The notes: generated by a model from the letters alone, not told the origin. A stretch of DNA of 48,318 bases from Cyanophora paradoxa (GCA_004431415.1 QPMI01000573.1:1-48318); one strand, 5' to 3'. Positions 1 through 9,760 are shown, numbered from the stretch's first letter. Program-made: numbers and translations.

Positions 1-2338
1 TCGCCCGCGCCTTCCGGGGGCGCAACGGCGCCGCCTCTTCGGTTTAGGGAGGCAGCGGGCCTGTCGCCCGACTGGCGCGCCCACGGCGAGATCCGCTCGC
101 CCTCCTGGGCCGCAACCGCGCCCTCGCGGTGCTCCTCAAGGCCCTCCTCTGCTCCCGCGCCGACGGCGGCTCCCGCGCCCGCCTCCTCTCCGCCGCCGAG
201 GCCGCGTTCCGGCGGCCTCGGACGACCACTTCGCGGCCACGGCGGCCGCCCTGCTGCAGCCCCGCCGCCTCCGCGGCCAACGGCACGCGCATCTAAATTT
301 AGACCCGATTCCAGAGCCTGTGATCGTGATCAGGAGCGTGATAAGATAGGAGCGTGATCTTGTACTTTCAGGTGTATTCGTGCAGTGGATTGCAGTTGTA
401 TTTCTAGTTTGATTTCAGTGTGCCGTAGTGGCTTTCAAGAGCCTGGCGCCGGCCCGGCTGCCAGCCGCCGTCCGGCTCCATTAATATTGCTGCAGTATCC
501 TTCCGATCACGTAGAGATCTAGAGTACATTGATTTCGTTCGTATTTGTATATTTATTGCAATAATTGTGGAGGCTGTGTCGATTTCGATTAGATTGATCT
601 CGAAGTTGGTTTTTGCTAGGCAGGATGATCGAGCAGTTTGAACTAGTGCAGATGTGTTCGAAGTCTGATTAGAAGTGACAGCTGCAGATCTAGATGATAG
701 GGATTTTTGAGCCGAGTTACGTGATCATGAGTAGTAAGAAAAGCGCACTGTAAGAAGAGAGTGCAAGCTTCAGATTAAGAATTTCGTACAATTAAAGCAG
801 ACAATTTTCGCAAGCGCAAAAACCGTAGAGCAGCGAACAGAGAAAGCGACGTCGACAATGTAACAGCTGCACTGCAGCTGGACATGATTTTAGATCTATT
901 CATAATTATTGATTTCCGATCCGCGGCCGGTCGATCCGTGATCGATATCAGACACACTGCGGCTCCGGGGTACGAGAGGAGCCGGACGCTCCAGGAGTCG
1001 AAGGGGCCGAGGCCGGGGGCGCCTCGAGGGCCGCCAGGGCGCCCAGCATCTCGCCACGGGGCGGATGAGAAAGACGGCGTTGGCGCGGGCGTCGAAGCCG
1101 AAGGAGCGCTGCGTGTGGAGGAGCGCGCGCAGCGTGCCCCGCGTCGCGCCGCCAGCCGCAGCGAGCAGCGGCCGGCCTCGATGAGGGGGCTGCCGCCGAG
1201 AAAGAAGCCGCCCTCCAGCTTGAGCGTCGAAATCCGCGCGAGGGTCGAGCGGATCGCCGCGAGCGGCCTCGATCGACCAGCCGCGCCCGTCGTTGGAGCC
1301 GGAGAGGTAGAATCCGAGGCTGCTGCCCTTCGCCGGATGCAACGAAACGCCGAATTCGCGGCCAGCAGTGCGCAGAACGTTGCCGCCGAGCTCTCCGAGC
1401 ATACTGTTGCTCATAACAACGCGCACAGAAGAAGACGGCCTCGAGAATCGAGTTTCGCCGCGCTGAAGTTGCGCCGTGCTCGAGAGGAAAACGTCCGCGA
1501 AAATTTCCTTCGAGAGCCGCAGCAGCGCAATTCTTCGGCACAAGCAAGTCCACAGGCTTTGTGCGACAGTTGGAGAGAGGGCGCCAAGCCCAACGTAATC
1601 CACTCGGGCCACACGCTCATAAAGTCGTCGCGCTTTGGAGCCTCCGCCTTTTTTACGACGAGTTTCCCGCTGCCAACTGCCAGAGACGTCAACTAGCAGT
1701 GATCTTAAACTTCAATATGTTTTTTAAAATATCAATTCGGAGTTCGAATTCGATATCGGACTTTGTGATCACGAGATCAGAGATTAATCGCGCGAACCCG
1801 TACAACCGCGCTCCTCAGCGGCTGAGACGATAAAGAGGTCCTCCCCGGTTGAGAGCGTGAGCACGCCCCCCTTGGATTTATCTGTTGGCCATTCGCTGAA
1901 CTTGAAAGCGGCGACGCCCCCCGAACTCGAGAAGATGCGACGCATTTGCTGAAGGGTCGAGCGATCGGAGACTACGCCCACTCTTCGGCGAAGCGCTCGT
2001 CGCGCAAGCTCGTCGGGCGTGCGGATCCGGAGCTGAAAAAGAGGCCCGGCGAGCGGAGCGCCCCAGAGATCGCCCACCTGCGCGACGAATATTAATGTTC
2101 ATGATTAGAGAAAGCGAGCGGGTGAGATGTTAATTCAGAAGACAGCGTCGGTGCGCCGGCCGGCGGTTCCAAAATTCTCTTAAGCCTGATCATGAGCGTC
2201 CCCCCCCCGATCCGGGCGATGCAGCGGTGTTTGCATAATTCGAAATTCCCTTTTCTTCGTAATCATGATCTTCATTTTCCTCTAGATCTCATTTCAATTC
2301 CTTCAATTTCGCGAAACGAAAAATTGAGAGAAGATAGA
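1..2338. other. GC-rich host flank left of element 1
   Basis: GC-rich sequence, strongly so at 1-290, 960-1520 and 1800-2080, with more AT-rich stretches between. The change to AT-rich DNA near 2240-2340 marks the approach to element 1. Positions 1-290 read on the plus strand as alanine- and arginine-rich protein-like sequence with no convincing start and probable frame breaks, so a host exon or its remnant is possible. No family is recognised. Stretches 300-880 and 2080-2338 show no gene. Confidence 0.6.
896..2077 (-). CDS. possible host gene exons, unidentified
   Basis: Two minus-strand open stretches look protein-like: 1784-2077 (97 codons, with a plausible globular section containing RSTLQQMRRIF) and roughly 896-1612 (238 codons, with SNSMLGELGGNVLRTAG). 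They are in different frames and separated by about 170 bases of AT-richer sequence, which would fit two exons and an intron, but I could not fix the splice sites. The high GC of these stretches also produces long overlapping plus-strand ORFs (884-1696), so some of the open frame may be compositional. No domain is recognised. If real, element 1 lies immediately 5' of this gene. Confidence 0.25.
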
Positions 2339-2428
2339 CCATATTGAAAACGAATTTAAATCCCTCGTTCATCTCGATCGCTTCGCGATCTCGATTCCTC
2401 TGGATTTAATTCGTTTTTCAATATGTGT
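2339..2428 (+). repeat. E1 left terminal hairpin
   Basis: Imperfect inverted repeat: left arm 2340-2363, right arm 2402-2428, loop of 38 bases (2364-2401) that begins CTCG and ends CCTCT and itself folds (GATCGC-TTC-GCGATC). Read outward-in, the right arm has the form ACACATA...TTAAATCC, the same ends as the arms of the hairpins at 29061-29133 and 41961-42243. It lies exactly where composition changes from host to E1, so it is taken as the left terminus or its target structure. Confidence 0.7.
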
Positions 2429-2734
2429 TAATTTAATACTAAAATACATATTTTTCGATTAATTTCTTAAACTTTTTATGCAAACTTTGTATAAAATATG
2501 CAAACTTTGTATTAAAATGAAAACGCGTTTACCAAAATGCATATTTTCGATTAACTTCGATAGATTCAATTGATCTTATATCGATTGATTATGTACTTTG
2601 TTGTTTACATACAAATCTGCGATAGATTAACATTAAACTGCTTAAAGATCGATATAATTGCGATTAAATTGCATAAATTCGCATAAACTCGATATATCTC
2701 TCATGTATTGAAGTAGACCACCGCCCATTCTGTA
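2429..2734. other. AT-rich left subterminal region, no gene
   Basis: About 300 bases of very AT-rich DNA with repeated CGATTAA and TATGCAAACTTTGTAT words (the latter twice near 2478-2513). No ORF of note. Its composition resembles the right subterminal region at 28930-29060, which also carries repeated CGATTAA, as expected of diverged terminal inverted repeats, but the similarity is too loose to call by eye. Confidence 0.5.
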
Positions 2735-2995
2735 TCGAAAAACGCAAAAGTGTCACAGAGTTGCATTGTGTCCATTGAACAATCGATGAGATTGCTGATG
2801 TACATTTGACGAAAAAGTGTCACAGAGTTGCATTATCTCCCATTAAACATCGATTAGATTGCGGGATTTTCTATTGGAATATATCGGAACTGCATTATGT
2901 CCAATTAACAATCGATGAGATGCGGATTTATATTTTAGATCGAAAAGTGTCACAGAGTTGCATGGTCTCCATTGAACAATCGATTAGATTGCATA
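2735..2995. repeat. four tandem direct repeats near E1 left end
   Basis: Four copies, spaced about 57-75 bases, of a unit containing AAAGTGTCACAGAGTTGCAT followed by TCCATTGAACAATCGATGAG and GATTGC. Copies begin near 2735, 2810, 2884 (this one has lost the GTGTCACAGAG part) and 2941. Noncoding; the position inside the terminus suggests a replication or regulatory role, which is inference. Confidence 0.8.
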
Positions 2996-3029
2996 TGTTC
3001 TATAAACAGAATAATTGAATTCAAGTGTG

Positions 3030-3535
3030 ACAGGTAGTATTCAAATGATATTCGTAATAGATATATTGTTTTTGAGAAAGTCAGTAAGAGGGTAGAATGT
3101 CTGTGACAGGTGTGACAGGTGTGACAGGTGTTTTCAGAGTCTGTCATTTTGAAAATTTAGAAAGTTTGAAAATAGGTGTCACACTGTCACACCTGTCACA
3201 CTCAATTAAACTACCTGTCACACTGGTTCCTTACCATTTTCAGTAAGACAGAAAGGTATTCATGAATCGACTATTGTTGGGTGGATTTTGAAGGTGTCAC
3301 ACCTGTCACATAGACTGTTTCAGTAAGACAACAATAAATTCTTGAATATTCAGTAAGAATAGAGTCTTTTGTTAATTGGGTGTGACGGGTGTGACAGGTG
3401 TGACAGGTGTTTTCAGAAGTCTGTAATTTGTGAGAATTTTAAAAAGTTTGAAAATAGGTGTCACACCTGTCACAGGCGTCACAGTCATTAAATAGGTGTC
3501 ACACCGATATCTGACCATTTTCAGTAAGACCATCT
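3030..3535. repeat. E1 iteron blocks 1 and 2 (TGTGACAGG palindromes)
   Basis: Two inverted-repeat blocks (3100-3222 and 3380-3485). Each has a run of TGTGACAGG units, then TGTTTTCAG, an A/T-rich core with AAAGTTTGAAAATAGG, then the complement GTGTCACACCTGTCAC. Between and around them, TTTCAGTAAGAC or a near match occurs at about 3078, 3238, 3317, 3349 and 3519. A third block lies at 12186-12332. Noncoding; the architecture suggests protein-binding iterons for origin or promoter control. Confidence 0.85.
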
Positions 3536-3702
3536 GAAATTCTGAATTTCTCAGTGTCAACTAACTCGGAAATCGCAATACTCTATGTTTCTCCGATTTC
3601 TCCAACCTGAAAACACACTGTTATTCTCTCATCTATCTCATGAGATACTCTCGTTTCGCCAAAATTGACAAACGATTTCCCATCATGCTGTAAAGGAAAC
3701 AT

Positions 3703-3921
3703 GCCGATTAACCAGCAGTATTACAATTACTATGGGCATTACTTCTTGATTGTCAAGAAACTCCCAGAGCATTATGAGATCTTCCAAGAGATGGGATTGC
3801 GAATTACAGGAGATCAACCCTTTGTAGATTCTTGAAAAGAATGGTGCTAAATGGGATAAGACAATTCGCCAATGTATACAGAAGATCCCAAGAGTCCCTT
3901 ACTTGATATTTTCGAAACAGT
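3703..3921 (+). pseudogene. small unidentified E1 gene, frameshifted
   Basis: Opens at ATG 3703 after an AAAATTGAC promoter-like word (3660s) and reads about 44 codons, rich in tyrosine (INQQYYNYYGHYF), before a stop. A second frame continues without pause as LEKNGAKWDKTIRQ to a stop near 3921, so a one-base shift near 3828 is likely. The GAKWD section is reminiscent of the DUF5710-type pattern in E2 gene 43342-43803, but the match is short. It sits between the left iteron blocks and the capsid genes, the same relative place as the E2 gene. Function unknown. Nothing convincing is seen from 3925 to 4110. Confidence 0.4.
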
Positions 3922-4114
3922 GAATTTGGATCAGTTTAATCATTTCCGATAGCCAGAAACTCCAACTGGAATGAGTTGTCATCCCATTCATATCTACAAG
4001 ATCACCATAATAATCGCGAACTCAACTGTTAACTCTCTAATCACCAGGTTTCGATCGGTTATTTTTATGTATTCACTGTGCTCTCCACTGTGATATACAT
4101 ACTGCCCAATATCT

Positions 4115-4813
4115 TTACTTAACTGCAATCTGAGAATTGCCCCTTGATTCTGTGGTTGTGATCTTGGGACAATATTGTGGTTTGTAGCAAATGGGAGAGT
4201 TCTTTAATGTGCATGTATAATACTGTTCTGCATTCATGTCTGTCATCTTGGCTGCTTCTAACTTGTAGTTTAAGCGAGATGCCTCGAATTCATATCCTGT
4301 AATGTTATTCCCATTGGGGATGGTTTGGGGTGATTGGTATTCCTGCAAAATAGAGGAAATTCTCGGAGCATATAAAGACCTTGCAGACTCTGGGAATCGT
4401 AGTTCTGCTCTAATGAAGCGACCAGTCAACAGAACTCACCCAAGAAGTTTACCCAATCTCTGTGTAGATGCTACCATCTCGAATTGAACATTACTGTAAA
4501 ACTCTAATTTGTAGGAGGTAGGATTGTAGTAGACCTTGAATGCATATGTGAGATTGTTGCTCCAGTAAATGTGAAATTCAGACCATAATTATATGGACTG
4601 GTGACCCGAAATGCCCTTGATTAATATAACCACTTGGGAGAAGGAAGACCTGCTTGGTTTCAGAGATGCCTTGGTAGTAGAATCTGACAAGAGGTGATCT
4701 GTTCCAATGGAGTTATAGATGCTGTTGGGGATTTCTGCATACAAAACTCGACATTCTCTTGGTTTGGTCACTGGGTTGTGAGTGCAACTTTGTAGGAGTT
4801 TTCTATTTGTCAT
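4115..4813 (-). pseudogene. capsid-associated protein-like gene, decayed
   Basis: Minus-strand coding signal in at least three frames: ATG near 4813 with CRVLYAEIPNSIYNSIG, a middle part (4480-4600) with FEMVASTQRLGKLLG, and a C-terminal 104-codon stretch (4115-4429) ending QIAVK. The AEIPNSIYN start followed by a ...LGKLLG element is a pattern I associate with small jelly-roll virion proteins of Polinton-like viruses and giant viruses; this is recalled, not searched. It is divergent from the penton-like gene on the plus strand, with only about 67 bases between starts, so the two may share a bidirectional promoter. At least two frameshifts separate the pieces. Confidence 0.45.
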
Positions 4814-4880
4814 CTGATCGGTCTCTGCTATCTATATTGACCAGCCGAATCATTTTAATATATGTTTATAGATAAAGAAG

Positions 4881-5913
4881 ATGCCTGTGGATTACATCGA
4901 AGTGAGCTCTTTCAATACAATTTCGGGAGATGGACCAACTTCGAGTTTTATTGCTCGCCTCCAAGCACCTATGAATTTGTGAGAGCAGTAAGACTGGTTT
5001 CAGCAGAATTCTATAACAGCATTCCCATGGTGAGTGGTGAAACCAAAGTAGGAGATGTGACAATAGATAATGCAATCTACCTTTATTGGTCTGATATTAT
5101 TCTGGTGCAGGAAGCACTGGTATTCCAACTGATCGACTGCTGCGATTATGAGCAATGGAAGCACATTGTGATAAGTCGCAGCACACCCATTCAAAACACA
5201 ACAATGGTGAATGTAATTAACTCCAAACTTGCATTGAGAGAGCCACAGTAGCAATTCGCTGTAAATGGGATGATACACTGAAACGAGTAATATTCCATTC
5301 CACCATACCGTTTTACCTGGCTTTCTCAACTGCAATAAACCCAACCCAGGCGCAGATTCAGAGGTTTTTGAGTTCTGCTCGACTGCTTGGTCTTGATCCT
5401 GGGAGATATGGTAAACCCAATCCAATCACAAGTTTATAATACTCTGACTGATGGTATCTTTACTGGTCGATGGTGCATGGTATCATATCTTCATTTGAAC
5501 CTGAAAAGACAGGATAGTGTTCTGTTTGTGAGAGTAAAGGAGTTGGGTGATCTGGTTCAATGTGGTGATGGTCTCCTCACGGGATATTTCACAAAATCGT
5601 TGTTCCAGATAAAGATTATGGTGAGCATGTCGTTTATAATTCGACAGAAGCCCATCCGATTTATAAATACTATAACAGAATCTGGACTTTCCACATTTTC
5701 GGTTGATATTGTGAATGCAGTTAATGAACCAATTGATTTCGAGGGTCAACCTGTCCACCTCACCTTCGAAATTCGATATGGTGATGAACCTGCTGGTGAT
5801 CCTGTGTACGATACTTCAAGAGGAGAATGGCGGAACACATCCATCTTATCCGGTTATTGCGAATTTTGCGTAAAATCAAGGATCATTGGTGAATTTTTTA
5901 TGTTGCAGTATAA
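4881..5913 (+). pseudogene. minor capsid (penton-like) protein, frameshifted
   Basis: Best start is ATG 4881 (VDYIEVSSFNTISGDGPTSS), with a shift near 4975 into the frame carrying VRAVRLVSAEFYNSIP. A second section (5387-5790) contains the C-terminal signature PIDFEGQPVHLTFEI. Polinton and adintovirus penton proteins typically end in such an (I/V)DFxG....L...I motif. Frame 1 has a stop at 5911, just before the capsid gene; in frame 2 the ORF runs straight on into it, so the true stop is probably hidden by an indel. At least three frame changes (about 4975, 5250, 5400). It would form the five-fold vertices of the virion. The identity fits the neighbours: it is followed directly by the major capsid gene. 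Confidence 0.6.
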
Positions 5914-5927
5914 TAAAAGAGATAATC

Positions 5928-7291
5928 ATGGATATTACTTCGACCTCCAACGTCTTTCTCTGAAAGAAGCTCTAACAACCCCGGAAGAAGCCAAGGCGTT
6001 CTTCTTGGACAACTCTCTCATGCTTGGTCTTGAATCCAAGTCGAAGCCAGTTCTTGTTGTTGTGAACCCAAGCAACACTTTCGAGAATAATGCTGGAAAT
6101 CGCATTTCTTTCAAGCTCCCTCGCTACAATTTCTGTGGAAAACTCGAACTTGCGTTTGACCTTCCAGCTGTCACTTTTGCTGGTGATACCGACCTTGTTC
6201 GCAATGGATACGTTCGCCCAGTTGGTGCTCTTGTCTCTCGACTTGAAATTACCTATGGATCTTACACCTTCCATGTGCCTTCTGATTTCCTTGCTCATTT
6301 CCCTCTTATCTATTACAGTGAGGATCAACTCGCCAAGAAGAAGCGTTCAATGGGAATGGTTCATGGTATCCCTGCCATGGAACCAACCGACTTGGTGGGT
6401 CATTTTTCACTGAAATCCCAGTCCATGGCTAAACCACTACCTACCTCTTGGTGCTCTCTCAGGAGAAATGGTGGTAACTGTCTGGTTCAAGGATGCTGGA
6501 AAGGTTATGTGAGACTTCTTATGGTGGTCGTGCTCTTCCTGTTGTTGGTGGAACAGCTGCTGATAAGACAGAGGATGATGGACTTGGTGCTACTGCTAAT
6601 GCTACTCTTGCCCATGTTGGTCAACAAATCACCACTTTTGGAATTGGTGCAACAACAACCCCCGAAATTAAAGTCACTTCTCTCGTCTTTACATGCATGC
6701 TATTAATGTTTCTGATGAACTGTTTGCTACTGTCATTGAGAAGTGAAGACCACTGGTATGGCTATTCCTGCTCTGGATATTGGTTTTGTTGACAGTGTCA
6801 ATTTTGCTGCAAAAGGCAATGCTCAACCAAATCGTATTAACCTGTCACAGATCTCTGGTCTTGTCTATGGTCTTCTTGTTTCAGTTCGTGATGCCGCAGG
6901 TATTGATGGTTTCAATGGTTCCACAGTGTCCTAAAAACGCATGCTAACTCAAAAGACATTACTTTCACTGTTGAAATTAATGGTCAACGTCTCTATGCTA
7001 CTGAGCCATCCCTCTCCTCAAAGGTGCGAATTAATTGCGGATGCCTTCAAGTGCTCAAATATGGACAAGGTTGCAGACAAATATGTCCTCAGTGGTCTAC
7101 CATTCTGTGTTGATGGAGAGAAAGCGATTCGCAACATTGCCCAGTCTGGCTATGTTGATCTCACGAACTCCTCCTCTTCTTTCCTTACTCTATACATGCC
7201 TTCTGACCAGACAATCACAGTTAATGTTCGTGCTCTCATGCACAGTTTCATTATTGTTGACAAAGATGGTCTTCGTCGCATTAATCTGTAA
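5928..7291 (+). pseudogene. major capsid protein (double jelly roll), frameshifted
   Basis: Start likely ATG 5928; a shift near 5960 leads into LESKSKPVLVVVNPSNTF and FKLPRYNFCGKLELAFDLP, the typical first jelly-roll opening of Polinton major capsid proteins. Later pieces in other frames: LPLGALSGEMVVTVWFKDAG (about 6440-6510), TSYGGRALPVVGGTA (6515), LDIGFVDSVNFAAKG (6770), and the end ITVNVRALMHSFIIVDKDG before the stop at 7291. Total about 454 codons, at the short end of the family's usual size. At least five frame changes break it. It forms the icosahedral shell. Placement between penton and ATPase is the standard morphogenesis cluster. Confidence 0.75.
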
Positions 7292-7352
7292 AACCATTAT
7301 CAGTAACGTTTCGTTATTTTTATCTATCTTAATAAGAAAGATCTACAAAGCC

Positions 7353-8104
7353 ATGTCTGACGTTCCCGAATTTAATGCTGCTGAGATGATTAAACCCCTT
7401 TTCGCGTATTAGCAATCGGAAAAGCGCGACGGGCAAGTCAGAAGCCGTAAAATATTGGCTAAACAACTTCACGATGCGAAAAAGTTAGATGTTGTTCTTG
7501 TTATAAGTGGGACATCATTCAATCATTTTTGGGATGATGTCGCAACATTACAGCTCGGTAAATGGATGCGCCTTACATCGCTAACTTCTCGATGAAAGAC
7601 AAGAGAAAATTGAGAAAGGAGAACCGTTAATCAATTATGTGTTGTTCTCGATGATCTTATAGACAATGAGATTGTAGACCTTACCCGTGATAAAATTATT
7701 GGATCTCTGTATTCGCGCGGCCGCCACTCGGCGATTACAATTTTCTGCATAACTCAGAAACTGCGTAAGGTTTCTTCAACCATTCGCGTCAATTCGGATT
7801 ATGCAATGTTCCTCAGTGCCGCCAATCGCAAAGAACTGGAAGCCATTGAAGAAGAATACAATATCATGCGGGATAAAGACGCTTTCTATAAGATGTTTGA
7901 GGAATACGTTCACTCCTATCAGTTTCTCATTTGGAGTTCTGCGAATTATTCGGTGGAATACTACGTTGATAAAGCGGAACTCGTTAAAGACTTTAAGTTT
8001 CCTCGGTTCCACAGGAAGCCCAAAAAGAAAGAGGACGAATTACCACTCCACAGAAAGAGGAAGCCCCAAAGAGGTCAAGAGTGGTGTTCATTCGAATAAA
8101 CTGA
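7353..8104 (+). pseudogene. DNA-packaging ATPase (A32/FtsK-HerA type), frameshifted
   Basis: Starts at ATG 7353 (SDVPEFNAAEMIKP) after an AT-rich leader. The P-loop reads KSATGKSEAVKYW after a frame change in the run GGAAAAG near 7410. Walker B is VVLDDLIDN (about 7643), followed by the family motif GRHSAITIFCITQ (about 7720-7760), in which the glutamine is the sensor. The C-terminal part (7806-8104) is lysine- and glutamate-rich. Expected length about 250 residues, as in the A32-like packaging ATPases of Polintons, virophages and giant viruses. Frame changes near 7410, 7480, 7600 and 8040. It would pump viral DNA into capsids and sits in the usual place after the capsid gene. Confidence 0.8.
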
Positions 8105-8155
8105 TGCGATATAAGAGAGGTTTATAAAATAATCTCTGCTTCTAATAAATATACA

Positions 8156-8936
8156 ATGCCTTCCAAACGCAAAGTTGGTGTTGCTGCTGGTGCTATGTCA
8201 TATTCTGCATCCTCTGGAACCGGTTCTATTAACACAGAGCCATGAAATTCAATGGTGTCAATGAAGTTAAAGCATCACAGCAACAAGAAGATCCCTCAAT
8301 GCTGCTTACGAAGAATCACCAGATGATAAGCTCCCAAGCTTCCACAAGTGACCAGTTGAATATTTCGCCCGAAACCTCTAAGATGAAGGCAGTTGGTGAA
8401 GGTGCTCGTCGAATTATTGGTGCTGCTGATGACAAAGGACTGGGTCTCCAAGATCTGTCCCTTGCTCGCAAAGGTGAAGGTGTATCCAAAGAATCAGACA
8501 AGGTAATTCAATCCATGGCTGGTGAGGTAACCTACAAGGTCGCACCTACACAGAATATCCATCGAATTCCAAAGCCCAATGGGACGAAATGACTGCGAAA
8601 CTTAAAGATCTGGAAGCGAAATCCAGTGCTCTTGAACAGTATGTCTCTGAGAAGAAAGAGAGAGCGAAATTAAAGGAGATGCTGCGAAAGGAGGTGTATA
8701 GAATGGGAATCACTGGTCTCCCAGATAAGCAGTTCATTGGTAAGAAAGAGACTCAAATTGATGAGCAGGCAGTTGATGAGATGAAGACCAAAACCAGAAG
8801 GGCACCATTGAACCTGGTGCTACCAAATCAGAGGTCGATAAAGGTGTTGCCCCAACAGTATATAAACGACGAGTTTGGCTTTAATTATCTCGCATTAAGA
8901 GAGAGAGCATCATGGATTTCTTGCGAAAACTCATAG
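8156..8936 (+). pseudogene. coiled-coil protein, probable virion component, frameshifted
   Basis: ATG 8156 follows an AT-rich leader (TAATAAATATACA). It opens with a basic and glycine/alanine-rich N terminus (PSKRKVGVAAGAMSYS), changes frame near 8240 to a 116-codon stretch, and again near 8570 into a stretch with a strong coiled-coil look (TAKLKDLEAKSSALEQYVSE, then many K/E). Total about 260 codons. No family recognised. Position directly after the packaging ATPase and the long charged helix suggest a capsid-associated or core protein; this is inference from context only. The end overlaps the next small gene's start by about 25 bases. Confidence 0.45.
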
Positions 8937-9145
8937 AGATGTTCAATCTCCACATTGTGAGCAATTGTCACAGTGGCTGCTGTGAAACCAAAGTCGAAAT
9001 CGAATTCTCTGACACTGAGAGTCATGGATCTGGTGGTAGGCGATTATCCACAGATTCGGTGGATTTCGAAGAGCATATTAAAACAGAGACAGTGAGGCGC
9101 AGGTCTGTATCTTTCACAGATCCGAAATTAAATCTCGGTAATTAA
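8912..9145 (+). CDS. small protein with CHSGCC motif, unknown
   Basis: Open frame of 77 codons from ATG 8912. It starts with an amphipathic helix (MDFLRKLIEMFNLH), then SNCHSGCC, an acidic/serine section and a basic tail with RRRSVSF. A cysteine cluster after a short N-terminal helix is often seen in small virus proteins, but I cannot name a family. Unlike most neighbours it is unbroken. It overlaps the end of the preceding coiled-coil gene, as expected of a compact operon-like virus gene cluster. Confidence 0.5.
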   Translation: MDFLRKLIEMFNLHIVSNCHSGCCETKVEIEFSDTESHGSGGRRLSTDSVDFEEHIKTETVRRRSVSFTDPKLNLGN

Positions 9146-9151
9146 TATCGA

Positions 9152-9265
9152 ATGCTCAGTCTCTCTGAGATCTATGCTATCCTTGAAAGGAAATCCGCTG
9201 AATATGCAACAGAAGCCGCAATAAAAAAGCGTAGACAGGAACTGGTCTCGATCTGCAAAAAATGA
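9152..9265 (+). CDS. 37-residue ORF, possible small protein
   Basis: ATG 9152 to TGA 9265, only six bases after the previous stop. Charged and helical (LSEIYAILERKSAEYATEAA). Its stop overlaps the AAAAAATGAC promoter-like word of the next gene. It may instead be the N-terminal part of a longer gene broken downstream. Function unknown. Confidence 0.3.
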   Translation: MLSLSEIYAILERKSAEYATEAAIKKRRQELVSICKK

Positions 9266-9280
9266 CAAGGGATTTAAGGG
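9257..9280 (+). promoter_or_regulatory. early-promoter-like motif pair, E1 AT-hook gene
   Basis: AAAAAATGAC (9257-9266) and ATTTAAGGG (9272-9280), 65 bases upstream of the AT-hook start. The same pair recurs before other replication-type genes in E1 and E2. Confidence 0.5.
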
Positions 9281-9344
9281 TAAGGTGTGTTTGATTGGTG
9301 AACCGGACAAATTATTTCTCGTCCCATTATAAGGAACATATCAA

Positions 9345-9568
9345 ATGGAAACTGAATCTGTGGTCGAATTCGAACTTGCAATGAGCGAGGTGGATCCAAT
9401 GAGAGGAAAGGTTGTATGACCGCTTGTATTTCCAGAAACGCTATCAAGATGAGGAATTTCGAGAATTATATCGTAAAAAGGCACTGGAACGATATTATCG
9501 CAGGAAAGCTGCTGAGATGGATCCAATAATCAGTGAAACGCCCAGTAGGTCGTCCCAGAAAATACTGA
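9345..9568 (+). pseudogene. AT-hook, coiled-coil DNA-binding protein, frameshifted
   Basis: ATG 9345 begins an acidic N terminus (ETESVVEFELAMSEVD). After a shift near 9410 comes a strongly charged helix (YFQKRYQDEEFRELYRKKAL, ERYYRRKAAE). After a further shift near 9535 the frame ends RPVGRPRKY then stop (9566-9568). GRPRK is the classic AT-hook core that binds the minor groove of AT-rich DNA. E2 gene 46905-47396 has the same order (YEEDAEYRKKR helix, then SGRPRKYPRP), so this is a conserved element protein. It sits before the primase-helicase in both elements, so a role in replication or chromatin-like packaging is plausible. Confidence 0.6.
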
Positions 9569-9677
9569 ACCGCCCCAAAGTCCCAGATATCCGCTGAATC
9601 CTTTTTGTTACCATGATCAATCGACTTTTCGATGGATCATTACCATACATCGAGCGCCAATCGGAGAACCCAAAGGT

Positions 9678-9705
9678 ATTTAAAGGTTAGGCGCCAAAAA
9701 ATGAC
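9678..9705 (+). promoter_or_regulatory. promoter-like motif pair, E1 primase-helicase
   Basis: ATTTAAAGG (9678-9686) and AAAAAATGAC (9696-9705), here in reversed order, 55 bases before ATG 9761. Same words as at 9257-9280, 12415-12439, 46811-46848 and 47360-47441. Confidence 0.45.
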
Positions 9706-9760
9706 AAGCGACCGGAGAAATTAATTTCTCCATTAAGGATAAGAAGCCCCGATTGTTGAA

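Noticed and set aside
884-1696. 270-codon plus-strand ORF in the left flank
   Set aside because: Arginine/alanine/proline-rich by GC bias and overlapped by better-looking minus-strand frames; no domain.
2735-3535. CRISPR-like array
   Set aside because: Repeats are inverted and of uneven spacing, spacers are not uniform, no cas genes, and the host is eukaryotic.
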